A DNA stretch of 64,000 bases. Origin: Azotimanducus sp965220185 (GTDB taxonomy: Bacteria; Pseudomonadota; Gammaproteobacteria; Pseudomonadales; Azotimanducaceae). The notes under the pieces were generated by a model. The model saw only the letters and a program-made list of their open reading frames with translations, searched no databases and was not told where the DNA came from. Both the position numbers and the translations under genes were made by a program. Position 1 is the stretch's first letter; each line of letters starts with the position of its first letter. The stretch spans positions 806,001-870,000 of the forward strand of contig OZ244807.1 in the NCBI GenBank assembly GCA_965220185.1, read 5' to 3'. Positions 24,653 to 32,889 of the stretch are shown one piece after another.

Positions 24653-24680
24653 GTTCTACCTCGTACTGCACAACGCCCTG

Positions 24681-25544
24681 TCAGAGATTATCCGCGAGCA
24701 CCTTGTGGACCCATTGATCGACTTTCTCGGAGAAGGTGTCTGTGTGGAACAGCATGAGCTGATGCGTGCCACCCTCCAAACAATAGAATTCGACCGGGCC
24801 GGCAATGGCATCGGCTGTTGCTTTCATCATCGCGCTCGGAAAGCTTGGGTCATTCTCGCCGCAAGCAACGAGGATCGGCTTCGCGTTTTCGGCCACCGGC
24901 ACCGGAGGGTCGTAGGTGAACAGCGTTGCCCACGAGCTTAAGTCATAGCTCCATGTGTTCCACGGATCAAGCCGCTTCTGCTCGCCAGCGCCCGCATAGC
25001 CGTAGTCCTCGTCGAAATTAAAGAGAATGCCGCAGTCGAGTCGCGCCGCGCGCCCGAGCATGCTGAGCACCGCCTGCACCTGTTCTGAGCGCCAAGCCGG
25101 TGCCACCATTGCAATGGCAGGGCCGCTTGGCACCGCGGGCGAACCCATGAGTACGGCGCCCGAAATCGCATCCGAATGAAGCGACGCATAGGCGGCGGCC
25201 ACGCCGAGGCTTGAACCAAGGGCGATCACAGGCAGCCCGGTCGTCGCGCGGATGTGTTCGGCGTACATGACGGATGCGTCCACCCATTCGCTTAATGTCC
25301 ATTGCCCGCGCGGACGGTTCGTAGTGGACTTGCCGTGCCCGGGCGCATCGAGCGACCAGACATCAACACCCTTCGCCGCATGATGGCAGCAGAACACATC
25401 GTAGATGGCGCCGTGCGAAGCAATCCCGTGCGAGATCAACAGCGCATACTTCGGGCGGTCTCCCGCATACCGGTAGGCGTGAATTTCGCGCAGCACATGT
25501 TCTTCTCGAATCATCCTGGCATTATCGCTCAACCGTCGCTTCAC
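24681..25544 (-). CDS. Alpha/beta hydrolase
   Basis: A 287-residue alpha/beta hydrolase. The nucleophile elbow is GSSLG with S112, the oxyanion region is LLISHGIASHG (about 36-46), and late acid and base candidates are in CGENDPSFP and EGGTHQLML. The start is a GTG at 25544; an ATG at codon 11 is an alternative. It is the third gene of the operon ligase - ferredoxin - hydrolase - VOC. It differs from the HsaD-like C-C hydrolase at 32056, so it may be a thioesterase, lactonase or lipase-type enzyme. Substrate is unknown. Confidence 0.84.
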   Translation of the reverse strand: MKRRLSDNARMIREEHVLREIHAYRYAGDRPKYALLISHGIASHGAIYDVFCCHHAAKGVDVWSLDAPGHGKSTTNRPRGQWTLSEWVDASVMYAEHIRATTGLPVIALGSSLGVAAAYASLHSDAISGAVLMGSPAVPSGPAIAMVAPAWRSEQVQAVLSMLGRAARLDCGILFNFDEDYGYAGAGEQKRLDPWNTWSYDLSSWATLFTYDPPVPVAENAKPILVACGENDPSFPSAMMKATADAIAGPVEFYCLEGGTHQLMLFHTDTFSEKVDQWVHKVLADNL

Positions 25545-25564
25545 TGGGCAGCCAGTTATCGCGG

Positions 25565-25888
25565 CTATTCTTCGGGCGCGACCACGAGTTCGAGGCCATC
25601 GAGCGCATCAGTCACTTCGACCTGGCAGGTCAAGCGCGAGCGCGTCTCATCAAACGCGTCGAGATAGCTGATGAGGTCACGTTCGTCCTCACCCGCGGGA
25701 TCAAGTTTTTGAAACCAGTTCGCTTCCAAGTAGCAATGGCACGTCGCGCAAGCGCATTGGCCGCCGCAAATGGCTTCAATGCCCATGTCCGCATCACGCA
25801 ATGTTTCCATGAGGCTTGCGCCAGGACTTGCTTCAAGCGTGTGCTGCTGACCATCGCGGTCGGTGACCTCTATTCTGATCATCTTCAT
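25565..25888 (-). CDS. [2Fe-2S] ferredoxin, adrenodoxin/putidaredoxin type
   Basis: A 107-residue ferredoxin. The start at 25888 (MKMIRIEVTDRDGQ) overlaps the ligase stop by ATGA. Cluster ligands follow the vertebrate-type pattern C-x5-C-x2-C within ICGGQCACATC, plus a late C in LTCQVEV. Such ferredoxins pass single electrons to P450s or Rieske oxygenases. As no KshB-type reductase is present, it is a candidate electron carrier for the KshA-like oxygenase or for a P450 encoded elsewhere. It is embedded in the operon of the FadD3-like ligase. Identity is firm; its partner is inferred. Confidence 0.92.
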   Translation of the reverse strand: MKMIRIEVTDRDGQQHTLEASPGASLMETLRDADMGIEAICGGQCACATCHCYLEANWFQKLDPAGEDERDLISYLDAFDETRSRLTCQVEVTDALDGLELVVAPEE

Positions 25889-27402
25889 GTCTTCTCTCGT
25901 CCGCCGAGCAGGAATTTTTGCACTTTGCCGGATGCGTTTCTTGGCAGTGCATCGACAAAGCTGATCCGTCTCGGCGCCTTGTAGTTGGCCATGTGCGCCC
26001 GCGCCCATTTCATCACATCCGCTTCCGATGCGCCTTCTGCTGCGACCACGAAGGCATGACCGACCTCACCGAGTCGTGCATCAGGCTCACCTCTGACCGC
26101 CACGTCGAGAACATCTCGGTGCGCGAGCAGGCGCTGCTCGATCTCAGCCGGATAGCAGTTGAAGCCGCCGCAGATGTACATGTCCTTAAGCCGGTCAGTG
26201 ATCTTGAGGTACCCGCGCGCATCCAAGACGCCGATGTCGCCGGTCTTCAGCCATCCGTCCGGGGTGATGGCGGCTCTCGTCGCCTCGACATCGTCGAGAT
26301 AGCCCTTCATCACATTAAATCCGCGCACCCAGACCTCGCCCGCCTCGCCTGTCCGCAGCGCCTGTCCCTGTTCATCAGTGATTTGCATTTCGACGCCTTC
26401 CATGGCGCGTCCGCAGGTGTTGGCAATGGTCTCGAAGTCGTCTCCGGGCCTGCACAAGGACACCACGCCCGTGGACTCAGTCAGGCCGTAGGCGGTGTAG
26501 ACCTCACGAAACCCGAGTTTGAATTTCATGTCCTTGACGAGCTGCACGGGCACGCTCGCCGCGCCGGTCACCGCGCACCTGAGCGAGGCGGTATCGAAGT
26601 CACTTCGCTTCGGTGAGTCCAACAGGGACGAGAAAATAGTCGGCGCACCGGGCAGAAAACTGATTCGCACCTCGTCAATGAGTGCGAGCGTGTGTTCCAC
26701 ATCGAATGTCGGCACGGGAAACGCCGTCGCGCCGGTGAGCAGCGCCGCAAGCCAGCCAGCCTTGTAGCCGAAGGAATGAAAGTAGGGGTTGACAATCAAG
26801 TAATTGTCGTCGCACTCAAGCGTCACGCCCTTGCTCCACGCGCGAAACACGCGAATGTTCTGCGAGTGGGTACACATGACGCCTTTTGGCGCCCCTGTAG
26901 TGCCTGAGGTGTAGAGCACATCGGCAAGGTCATCTCCGCTAACAGCACTGATGCGATCATTGATGGCGTTGGCTGCGCCGGACGCCCAGTCGTCGAGATT
27001 CTCCAAGTCAACTCTGTGTTCGAGACCATTGAGCGACATGGCATCGACAAAGCTGCCGTAATCAACGTCAAGGAAATTGCGGACATAAAAGACGCCTCGC
27101 GCGCCTGATCGCCCGAGGATGTCTTCTGCCTCCTCGCGCCGAAACCGGGTGTTGAGCGGCACCAGCACGCAGCCAGCGGCCTGACCGGCGAGCGCCACAA
27201 CCTGCCAGCGAATCGAATTGGGCGCCCAGATGGCAAAGCGATCGCCATGTGCGAATCCTGTTCGCACGAAAGCCTGTGCGCATTCGAGCACGCGACCCTC
27301 CAAGTCCTTGAATGTGACGACCTCGTCGTTCTCAACGACCGCCGCCTTGTCGGGCCAGGCCGCAGCCGCTTCTTGCAGCGCTTCGAACGACGTGGCAATC
27401 AC
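25885..27402 (-). CDS. fadD3: AMP-forming acyl-CoA ligase, FadD3-like
   Basis: A 505-residue ANL ligase with LYTSGTTGAPKGVMCTHS, the YGLTESTGV motif, GWLKTGDIGVLDARG and the C-terminal PRNASGKVQK lysine segment. The start is a GTG at 27402. By sequence style and by proximity to hsa/ipd genes it resembles FadD3, which attaches CoA to the C/D-ring product HIP (hexahydroindanone propionate) after rings A and B are removed. That reaction would feed EchA20 and IpdABC encoded downstream in this window. The ligase class is certain; the FadD3 assignment is moderate, since the ligase at 9735 is a competing candidate. Confidence 0.8.
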   Translation of the reverse strand: MIATSFEALQEAAAAWPDKAAVVENDEVVTFKDLEGRVLECAQAFVRTGFAHGDRFAIWAPNSIRWQVVALAGQAAGCVLVPLNTRFRREEAEDILGRSGARGVFYVRNFLDVDYGSFVDAMSLNGLEHRVDLENLDDWASGAANAINDRISAVSGDDLADVLYTSGTTGAPKGVMCTHSQNIRVFRAWSKGVTLECDDNYLIVNPYFHSFGYKAGWLAALLTGATAFPVPTFDVEHTLALIDEVRISFLPGAPTIFSSLLDSPKRSDFDTASLRCAVTGAASVPVQLVKDMKFKLGFREVYTAYGLTESTGVVSLCRPGDDFETIANTCGRAMEGVEMQITDEQGQALRTGEAGEVWVRGFNVMKGYLDDVEATRAAITPDGWLKTGDIGVLDARGYLKITDRLKDMYICGGFNCYPAEIEQRLLAHRDVLDVAVRGEPDARLGEVGHAFVVAAEGASEADVMKWARAHMANYKAPRRISFVDALPRNASGKVQKFLLGGREKT

Positions 27403-27671
27403 TAGCGAACTCGGATACGAGGGTCGGGGGCGCCGCGGCGCATCGCGGTCAGGAAGACATCGAGCCAGCGCTTAATATGAGGGCGTCCAGCCTTGTCGCG
27501 ACTGACGCGAATGTCAGGCGCAAACAGATTGATATGGGCATCAAGATTGCACATGTCGAGCGACTCAAGACGGTTGATGCGATCTGCAAGCATTGACACG
27601 CTGTTGGATGGTTGCCGGATAATGCAAGATTCGCACAGCATTCTACTGCGGCACAAGCTCCTAGAACTTCC
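27403..27671. promoter_or_regulatory. Divergent promoter region between FadD3-like operon and Lrp regulators
   Basis: About 270 bp separates two divergent starts; if the first regulator starts at 27612 it is about 210 bp. It contains AATGC/GCATT arms around an AAGATTCGCACA core near 27621-27642. This region is a natural target for the adjacent Lrp/AsnC proteins. I could not choose a clear -35/-10 pair. Confidence 0.4.
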
Positions 27672-28142
27672 TTGAACCAGCAATCCAACTACATTCCGGA
27701 CGAGCTTGATCTTGCAATCATCGCCCTCTTGCAAGAAGACGGGCGCATGTCCACGCGAGAAGTCGCCTCCAAAGTTGGCGCGACACCATCCACCATTCGC
27801 AAGCGTATTCGGCGCCTGGAGGACACTCGCGTCATGCGTGTCGTCGCCGTCACCGATTTCGCCGCAGCGGGCTTCGACCTTCTGCTTGTGATCGGTGTTG
27901 AAGTTGAAAGCCGCAGCGCCGAGGCTGTTGGCGAGGACTTGGCAGCGTTGCCCGATGTGTTCTCCGTCAATCTCACGACCGGCAGCCACGACCTCGAGAT
28001 TCTTGTCGGCGCGCGCAGCTTTGACGAGCTCGCTGCGTTTTTGCATGAGGAGGTCGCACATATCGATGGCATAGGACGCTTGTCGCCGGGGCTGACCGTT
28101 GAAGTCTACAAATACCAGTCCGAGATCGTGCCGCAGCTATGA
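27672..28142 (+). CDS. Lrp/AsnC-family transcriptional regulator (first of tandem pair)
   Basis: About 156 residues if started at the TTG at 27672 (LNQQSNYIPDELD); an upstream ATG at 27612 would add 20 residues. The N-terminal helix-turn-helix (IIALLQEDGRMSTREVASKVGATPSTIRKRIRRLE) is followed by a C-terminal RAM/ligand-binding alpha-beta domain (VFSVNLTTGSHDLEILVGARS). Lrp/AsnC proteins form dimers to octamers and respond to small effectors. It overlaps the next regulator gene by ATGA and faces the FadD3-like operon. It probably controls nearby catabolic genes; the effector is unknown. Confidence 0.85.
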   Translation: MNQQSNYIPDELDLAIIALLQEDGRMSTREVASKVGATPSTIRKRIRRLEDTRVMRVVAVTDFAAAGFDLLLVIGVEVESRSAEAVGEDLAALPDVFSVNLTTGSHDLEILVGARSFDELAAFLHEEVAHIDGIGRLSPGLTVEVYKYQSEIVPQL

Positions 28143-28627
28143 GTGTGCCGAATCACAATCCCATTCGCATTGACGAGGTGGACCGCAAGATACTCGCGCT
28201 GCTGTCCGAGAACGCGCGCCGCAGCAACCGCGAGATTGGCGCGGTGCTCGGCCTCGGCGAGGGGACAGTACGCGGGCGCATCGAGCGCATGCAGGAGCGC
28301 GGCATTATCAAGATCATGGCGGTGACAAGCTTTTCGGCAGAGCGCTCGCAAGTGATGGCCTACATTGGCGTGCGCGCCGACCTGCAGCATGTCGCCGAGA
28401 CCGCCCGCAGAATCGCAAAACTGGACTTCGTTCGGTTTGTCGCCACCATGCTGGGCCGCTACGACATACTGGTCATCACGCTTGTCAAAGACGGCAGTGA
28501 GCTCGTTCGCCTGGTCAACGAAGAGATCATGACGCTGCCGGGCGTTCGCCACGCAGACACCACGCTCGCGGTCAAGGGCATCAAGTATGACTACCGCTGG
28601 GGACGCATCGTCGGGCGCGACAAGTGA
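28139..28627 (+). CDS. Lrp/AsnC-family transcriptional regulator (second of tandem pair)
   Basis: A 162-residue Lrp/AsnC protein with an N-terminal helix-turn-helix (ILALLSENARRSNREIGAVLGLGEGTVRGRIERM) and a RAM domain with the segment VRFVATMLGRYDILVITLVKDG. It starts inside the stop of the first regulator, so the two are translationally coupled and made in similar amounts. The proteins are clearly different in sequence, so a hetero-oligomer or a two-effector system is possible. No TetR-type KstR regulator is visible in the window, making this pair the best local candidate for controlling steroid genes. Confidence 0.87.
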   Translation: MSVPNHNPIRIDEVDRKILALLSENARRSNREIGAVLGLGEGTVRGRIERMQERGIIKIMAVTSFSAERSQVMAYIGVRADLQHVAETARRIAKLDFVRFVATMLGRYDILVITLVKDGSELVRLVNEEIMTLPGVRHADTTLAVKGIKYDYRWGRIVGRDK

Positions 28628-28877
28628 AATTCAGCCGGTTCGCACAACACGATCAGCGATTACCCACAAGACCTTGGGTTGATATCGCAAACGCGCGCCT
28701 GTCGCCTGACGTACAAAGGGGCGCATGTCGAATGTACGCGAAGGCCACGACCGCGGCGCCAAACTGCTGCTCAGTCATCCACGTGTGGTGAAGGATTTGC
28801 TGCGCGGGTTTGTTCCAGAGGAATGGTTGCCAGGAATTGACTTCGATTCTCTTCGTCCGCTGCCGACCGAGCGTTTA

Positions 28878-29030
28878 GGGAAGCTCTGAGTAACAGAGCT
28901 TTCCTTGCGGCACATGGATGTGCCGCCGAATTCAGTGCCGTAAGGCATTGAATTCGCGAGCAAAGCTTCAATCACAATTGAAGCTTTGCGAGTCTGATCA
29001 AGTCCAAGGATGGACTTGATCAGAACATAC
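28878..29030. mobile_element. Hairpin-rich MITE-like element, copy A (153 bp)
   Basis: Bounded by TTA duplications (28875-28877 and 29031-29033). The inside is five consecutive hairpins: 28878-28904 (11-bp arms, one wobble), 28907-28926, 28927-28956, 28960-28989 (13-bp perfect arms) and 28993-29024 (TCTGATCAAGTCCA, 14-bp perfect arms). No coding frame. The left end GGGAAGCTCTGAGTAA and right-end core GACTTGATCAGA match the ends of a second element at 57304-57442. Confidence 0.75.
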
Positions 29031-29690
29031 TTAGATCCGCAACTCGCGCGACGAATAGGCGACATCGCCTGGATCGCGTCACGGCCTGTCGATGCGAGTC
29101 AACTCGTCATCATGATCGAGGCTCAATCGACTATCGATCCGGCCATGGCACCGCGTATGAGCATACTTGTCGCCATGTATCTCGAAGAGCAGCTTCGTAG
29201 GCGTCCGCACCTGCCTTTGCCGCAGGTGCTGCCAATCGTTTACTACACAGGAGCTTCAAGATGGAACGCTGCGACCGCGTTGTACGAAACCGAATCAGCC
29301 GGACAAAACGCGTTGCCTTTCATGCGTGGCCCGTGTTATCTTGTGCTTGACGCGGGGCAACTCGTTGCCAAAGATTTAGTTGACAAATGCAGTTACAAAA
29401 GCGATGTCGACAAGAGCAACGTTGCTTCGCTCATGATGCGCATGGAGGCTGCCCGCGACGACCAAGCGCTGTTAGAACTCTTGGCCGATTCCGCGGATTG
29501 GCTTGGGAAAACGGAACGGACTCTTTGGCTGGATCTTTTGTCGTGGGCGGCAGAGGTTCTGGTACCGCGACGATACCCAAGCCTTCAACTGTATCAACTT
29601 CGAAATTACGTGGAGGGCATTGATATGCTAGCTGAGAGGATGCGCGAACTACGCAAGAGGCAGATTGTCGAATGGCGCGACAGAGGAATG

Positions 29691-29819
29691 GCGGAAGGGC
29701 TTGCACAGGGACGTGCGCAAGGGCTTGAGCAGGGCCTCGAACAAGGAATTGAGAAGGGAATTGAGCAAGGTCGTGAGCAAGGACTCGAAAGAGGCTTGGC
29801 CGAAGGCGAACGGCGTGGT
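29691..29819 (+). repeat. In-frame 12-bp repeats encoding GLEQ-like tetrads
   Basis: About ten degenerate 12-bp units encode repeats such as GLEQ, GIEK, GREQ and GLAE in the C-terminal tail of the Rpn-family protein. This tail is common in Rpn proteins and is prone to copy-number change without frameshift. Confidence 0.75.
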
Positions 29820-29992
29820 CAGCGAGTTCTTTTGCAGAGCCTTGCCGTGCGCAGATTCGGAGATCACACCGCCGAACGCTTGAACGTGTTCCTCGATGAA
29901 GCGCCTCACTCCGAACGAGCGGTTCAGGCGGGGAATTGGCTGATCGACTGCCAGACAGAAGCTGAATTTCTGCAACGCTTGGAAGCAGCCGC

Positions 29993-30745
29993 CTAACGTT
30001 TATCTTCAATAAACGTCAAAAAACTTGGTGGCTCGCCGCCTCCGAAGACCTCGAGGGCAGCCCCTGACACATAGGCCGCGTCGCGTGAGGCGAGGTACAG
30101 GCAAGCGCTCGCGATATCCGCCGGCGTGCCCATTCGGCCGCTTGGCAGTCGCGCCTCGAGTCGCGCAATACCAGCTTCGCCACCGTAATGCGCCTGCGAT
30201 GCTTCAGTTTTGATAAGTCCGGCAATAATCGCATTCACGCGCACATGCGGCGCCCATTCCTGCGCAAGCGACGTGGTGGCGCTCAACAGTCCGGCTTTCG
30301 CCGCGCCATAGGCCATTGTGCCCGGCGACGACCGAGTTGCCGAAACGCTCGCGATGTTGACAATCGATCCTCTCGTTGTCTTCAGCGCCGCGTGAGCCGC
30401 TTGGCTCATAAAGAGCGGCGCGAGCAGATTGAGACGCACAATGGACTCAGTGAATTTCGGCGAGACAGTCGCCGCATCGACAGCCGGACCGCCGCCCGCA
30501 TTGTTGATCAAGGTATCGAGCTTGCCCGACTCATCCAGAATAGTCCGAATGAGCGCCGCGCAACCCGCCGAATCGCGCACGTCGGCCTCGATAAATCTCA
30601 CAGCTCGGTCCTCGGTGTCAGCCGGTGGCGTGCGAGCGCACACATAGACTTCCGCGCCCGCATCGAGAAAAGCGCTCGCGATGCCTCGGCCGATACCGCG
30701 CGTACCGCCGGTGACGAGAACCGTCTGCCCTTCAACGCTGAACAT
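29993..30745 (-). CDS. Short-chain dehydrogenase/reductase
   Basis: A 250-residue classical SDR with TGGTRGIG (12-19), NNAG (81-84) and Y146-x3-K150. The ATG at 30745 is chosen because GTGGAG lies about 8 bases upstream on the coding strand; a longer frame upstream lacks SDR sequence. The C-terminus FGGGEPPSFLTFIEDKR overlaps the tail of the Rpn gene by 4 bp on the opposite strand. It is divergent from the hsaA operon over 160 bp that hold three TTCGC/GCGTAA-type boxes, suggesting co-regulation with steroid genes. Substrate unassigned. Confidence 0.87.
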   Translation of the reverse strand: MFSVEGQTVLVTGGTRGIGRGIASAFLDAGAEVYVCARTPPADTEDRAVRFIEADVRDSAGCAALIRTILDESGKLDTLINNAGGGPAVDAATVSPKFTESIVRLNLLAPLFMSQAAHAALKTTRGSIVNIASVSATRSSPGTMAYGAAKAGLLSATTSLAQEWAPHVRVNAIIAGLIKTEASQAHYGGEAGIARLEARLPSGRMGTPADIASACLYLASRDAAYVSGAALEVFGGGEPPSFLTFIEDKR

Positions 30746-30790
30746 GTGAACTCCACTTGAGCACCCGTCCATTCTTGCGCCAAACCAATC

Positions 30791-30856
30791 ATTTCGCAAG
30801 AAAAACTATGAGGAAGTTCCTTAATTCGCAAAATCCCCGAGCCAAATTGCGTAAAT
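30791..30856. promoter_or_regulatory. Cluster of three TTCGC-like boxes in hsaA divergent promoter
   Basis: ATTTCGCAAG (30791-30800), TTAATTCGCAAAAT (30821-30834) and AAATTGCGTAAAT (30844-30856) lie in the 160-bp gap between the divergent SDR and hsaA. Cores TTCGCAA and TTGCGTAA are near-complementary versions of one motif and resemble the boxes at 4670-4727. They may be operators of a shared steroid regulator. Confidence 0.38.
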
Positions 30857-30905
30857 GGGTCAAATTATGGAATAGTAGCCACCCTCCTTCTTCTCAAGCT
30901 TTGGC

Positions 30906-32048
30906 ATGGCAGAAGTTTCAAAACTCGTGCAGGCGGTCTCGGAATGTGCTGCACTCATCGCGGCGCATGCGGATGAAGGCCGAGCAGCGCGGCAAGTACC
31001 GGGCGAAGTCATTGAGGCGCTCAAGACATCAGGCTACATGCGCGCTTTGCTACCCAAGCAATGGGGCGGGCTTGAGGTGTCGCCGAACGATTTTTTTCAA
31101 GCGAGCATCAAGATCGCCGAGCAGGACATGAGCACCGCGTGGATTGCCGGCATCATCGCCGTGCACGCCTATCAGCTCGCGATCATGGACGCGAAAGCAC
31201 AGGCTGATGTCTACAGCGACGATCCCAATACGCTCATTTCAAGCTCCTACAATCCTGTCGGCGGCAAGGTAGCGCCGGCGACCGGCGGACTCATGCTGTC
31301 AGGTCGCTGGGGGTGGAGCTCGGGTTCGGCCCACTGCGACTGGGTGCTACTCGGCGCCATCGTGCCGGGCGAGGGCTATCGGACTCTCCTCGTGCCGCGC
31401 GCCGACTATTGCATTGAGGACACTTGGTTCGTCTACGGCCTGCAGGCGACCGGGTCGAACGACATCGTCATCGAAAACCCTGTATTCGTGCCGCATCATC
31501 GCACGCACAAGCAGATGGACGGATTCAATTGCAAGCACAGCCAAACGAACACGCTCTATTCGATCCCGTGGGCGCAGATGTTCATCCGCGTTGTCAGCAC
31601 GCCAGCAATCGGCGCCGCCAAGCGTGCCGTGCAAGCGTTCGTTGGTAATTCCGAGAATTCAAGCACCGATCCAACGAAACTGCGTGCCGACGCGGACATC
31701 ACACGAAGAGTCGCCGAAACACTCAACGACATCGACGAAGTCGAGACGATCATGCACCGAAACTTTGATCGAATGCTTGCGCAGATCAGTGCTGGCGACG
31801 AGATTCCGCTGATTGATCGGGTCCGCTATCGCTATCAAGCAAGCAAGGTCATCGACCGCATGGCCGCGGCAGTGGATCGCTTGTTCGAGGTCGCTGGCGG
31901 GCGCAGCGTGTTCGACGGCGCGGCAATTCAGAATATTTGGCGCGACATTCATATCGCGCGCGCCCATGTCGCCAACAATCCCACGAGCTTTGCGCGCAAT
32001 TTTGGCGGCATGGCGCTCGGCGGCGAAAACAGCGACATGTTCGTATAG
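30906..32048 (+). CDS. hsaA: Flavin-dependent monooxygenase, HsaA-like (3-HSA hydroxylase oxygenase)
   Basis: A 380-residue acyl-CoA-dehydrogenase-fold monooxygenase of the group D (HsaA/HpaH-C2) type. Typical segments are MRALLPKQWGGLEVS, ISSSYNPVGGKVAPATGG and the C-terminal RSVFDGAAIQNIWRDIHIARAHV. In the known pathway HsaA, with reduced flavin from HsaB, hydroxylates the phenolic secosteroid 3-HSA to the catechol DHSA. It opens a plus-strand operon running to about 41.35 kb. The flavin reductase HsaB is not in the window, so reduced flavin must come from elsewhere. Assignment rests on family resemblance plus the adjoining hsaD/C/F/G-like genes. Confidence 0.86.
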   Translation: MAEVSKLVQAVSECAALIAAHADEGRAARQVPGEVIEALKTSGYMRALLPKQWGGLEVSPNDFFQASIKIAEQDMSTAWIAGIIAVHAYQLAIMDAKAQADVYSDDPNTLISSSYNPVGGKVAPATGGLMLSGRWGWSSGSAHCDWVLLGAIVPGEGYRTLLVPRADYCIEDTWFVYGLQATGSNDIVIENPVFVPHHRTHKQMDGFNCKHSQTNTLYSIPWAQMFIRVVSTPAIGAAKRAVQAFVGNSENSSTDPTKLRADADITRRVAETLNDIDEVETIMHRNFDRMLAQISAGDEIPLIDRVRYRYQASKVIDRMAAAVDRLFEVAGGRSVFDGAAIQNIWRDIHIARAHVANNPTSFARNFGGMALGGENSDMFV

Positions 32049-32055
32049 CGAAATA

Positions 32056-32883
32056 ATGAGCGACCACGGACCGCCACGCGGCGAAACAGTACAAGTCGGC
32101 GATCTTGATGTCCACTTTCACAGCCACGGACCCGAAGCTGGCGATGCGGTCGTATTCATCCACGGCAGCGGGCCGGGCGCAAGTGGCTACAGCAACTTCA
32201 AGAAGAACATCGATGCTTTCACCGCTGCTGGCAGGCGCGTCATTGTCCCTGACCTGCCCGGATTCGGCTACTCATCCAAGCCGACGGACCGCGACTACAC
32301 CACCGAGTTCTTCAGTGCGCATCTTGTCGGCTTGCTCGATGCCATTTCGATGCCTCGGTTCGCTCTTGTTGGCAATTCCCTCGGCGGTGCCGTCAGCATT
32401 CGCATCGCACTCGACCACCCAGAGCGCGTCTCGAAACTGATTCTCATGGCACCCGGCGGCATTGAGGAGCTCGAAACCTATCTTGCCATGCCAGCCATGG
32501 CGAAGATGATCAACAATTTCGTGGACGGCCAGCTTGATCGCGAAGGACTGCGCAATGTGCTCAAGACTTTGGTCTTTGATCCTCGGCATGTGACCGATGC
32601 GCTCGTCAGTGAGCGCTGGGCGATCTTGCAGCAGCAGCCCCCCGAAGTGCTCGCGCGCATGAAGGTGCCGAACATGGAGGCCGAGCTTTCCCGCATTCAA
32701 TGTCCGGTCCTGAGCTTCTGGGGCGTCGACGATGAGCTGCTGCCAGCGAGCGGCGGCGGCAAGATCACTCGCGCCTGCAAGCCGAGCCGACACATCGAAC
32801 TCGCCGAATGCGGTCATTGGGTCATGGTCGAGCATACGCGCTTCTTTAATGCCGCCTGCCTCGACTTTCTTGAGCACGACTGA
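32056..32883 (+). CDS. hsaD: Meta-cleavage product C-C hydrolase, HsaD-like
   Basis: A 275-residue alpha/beta hydrolase of the MhpC/BphD/HsaD branch. The nucleophile is S108 in LVGNSLGG, the acid is D225/D226 in WGVDDELLP, and the base is H254 in ECGHWVMVEH. The oxyanion region is FIHGSGPGASGYSNFKKN. HsaD splits the ring-A meta-cleavage product into a C/D-ring acid and 2-hydroxyhexa-2,4-dienoate. The start at 32056 (MSDHGPPRGE) follows the HsaA stop by 7 bp. The Ser-Asp-His triad and the location beside hsaC/G/F-like genes make this assignment strong. Confidence 0.9.
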   Translation: MSDHGPPRGETVQVGDLDVHFHSHGPEAGDAVVFIHGSGPGASGYSNFKKNIDAFTAAGRRVIVPDLPGFGYSSKPTDRDYTTEFFSAHLVGLLDAISMPRFALVGNSLGGAVSIRIALDHPERVSKLILMAPGGIEELETYLAMPAMAKMINNFVDGQLDREGLRNVLKTLVFDPRHVTDALVSERWAILQQQPPEVLARMKVPNMEAELSRIQCPVLSFWGVDDELLPASGGGKITRACKPSRHIELAECGHWVMVEHTRFFNAACLDFLEHD

Positions 32884-32889
32884 TCCCGT

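Larger units (their letters stand above)
28725..29996 (+). pseudogene. Rpn-family PD-(D/E)XK recombination-promoting nuclease, split by insertion
   Basis: The N-terminal part (28725-28889, 54 residues) begins MSNVREGHDRGAKLLLSHPR, the Rpn/YhgA-like opening. The remainder (from about 29034; an open frame also starts at ATG 29010) carries VIMIEAQSTIDPAM, the E-x-Q nuclease core, then the C-terminal repeat tail. They lie in the same frame but are separated by a 153-bp hairpin element containing stop codons. Removing the element and one TTA copy joins R-L-D-P-Q-L in frame and gives about 371 residues. Rpn proteins are DNA endonucleases that raise recombination. Reinitiation at 29010 might still make a protein lacking the first about 50 residues. 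Confidence 0.82.

Noticed and set aside
27402..28061. 219-residue minus-strand frame overlapping the first Lrp regulator
   Set aside because: The composition has no family character and it is antisense to a clear helix-turn-helix regulator.
28878..29030. Hairpin series considered as an intrinsic terminator cluster
   Set aside because: Stems are not followed by T-runs, the block sits inside a coding frame, and the flanking TTA duplications fit insertion better.
29010..29996. 328-residue frame as a complete independent gene
   Set aside because: It lacks the Rpn N-terminus, which is found intact just upstream in the same frame, and its ATG lies in the loop of a hairpin of the inserted element.
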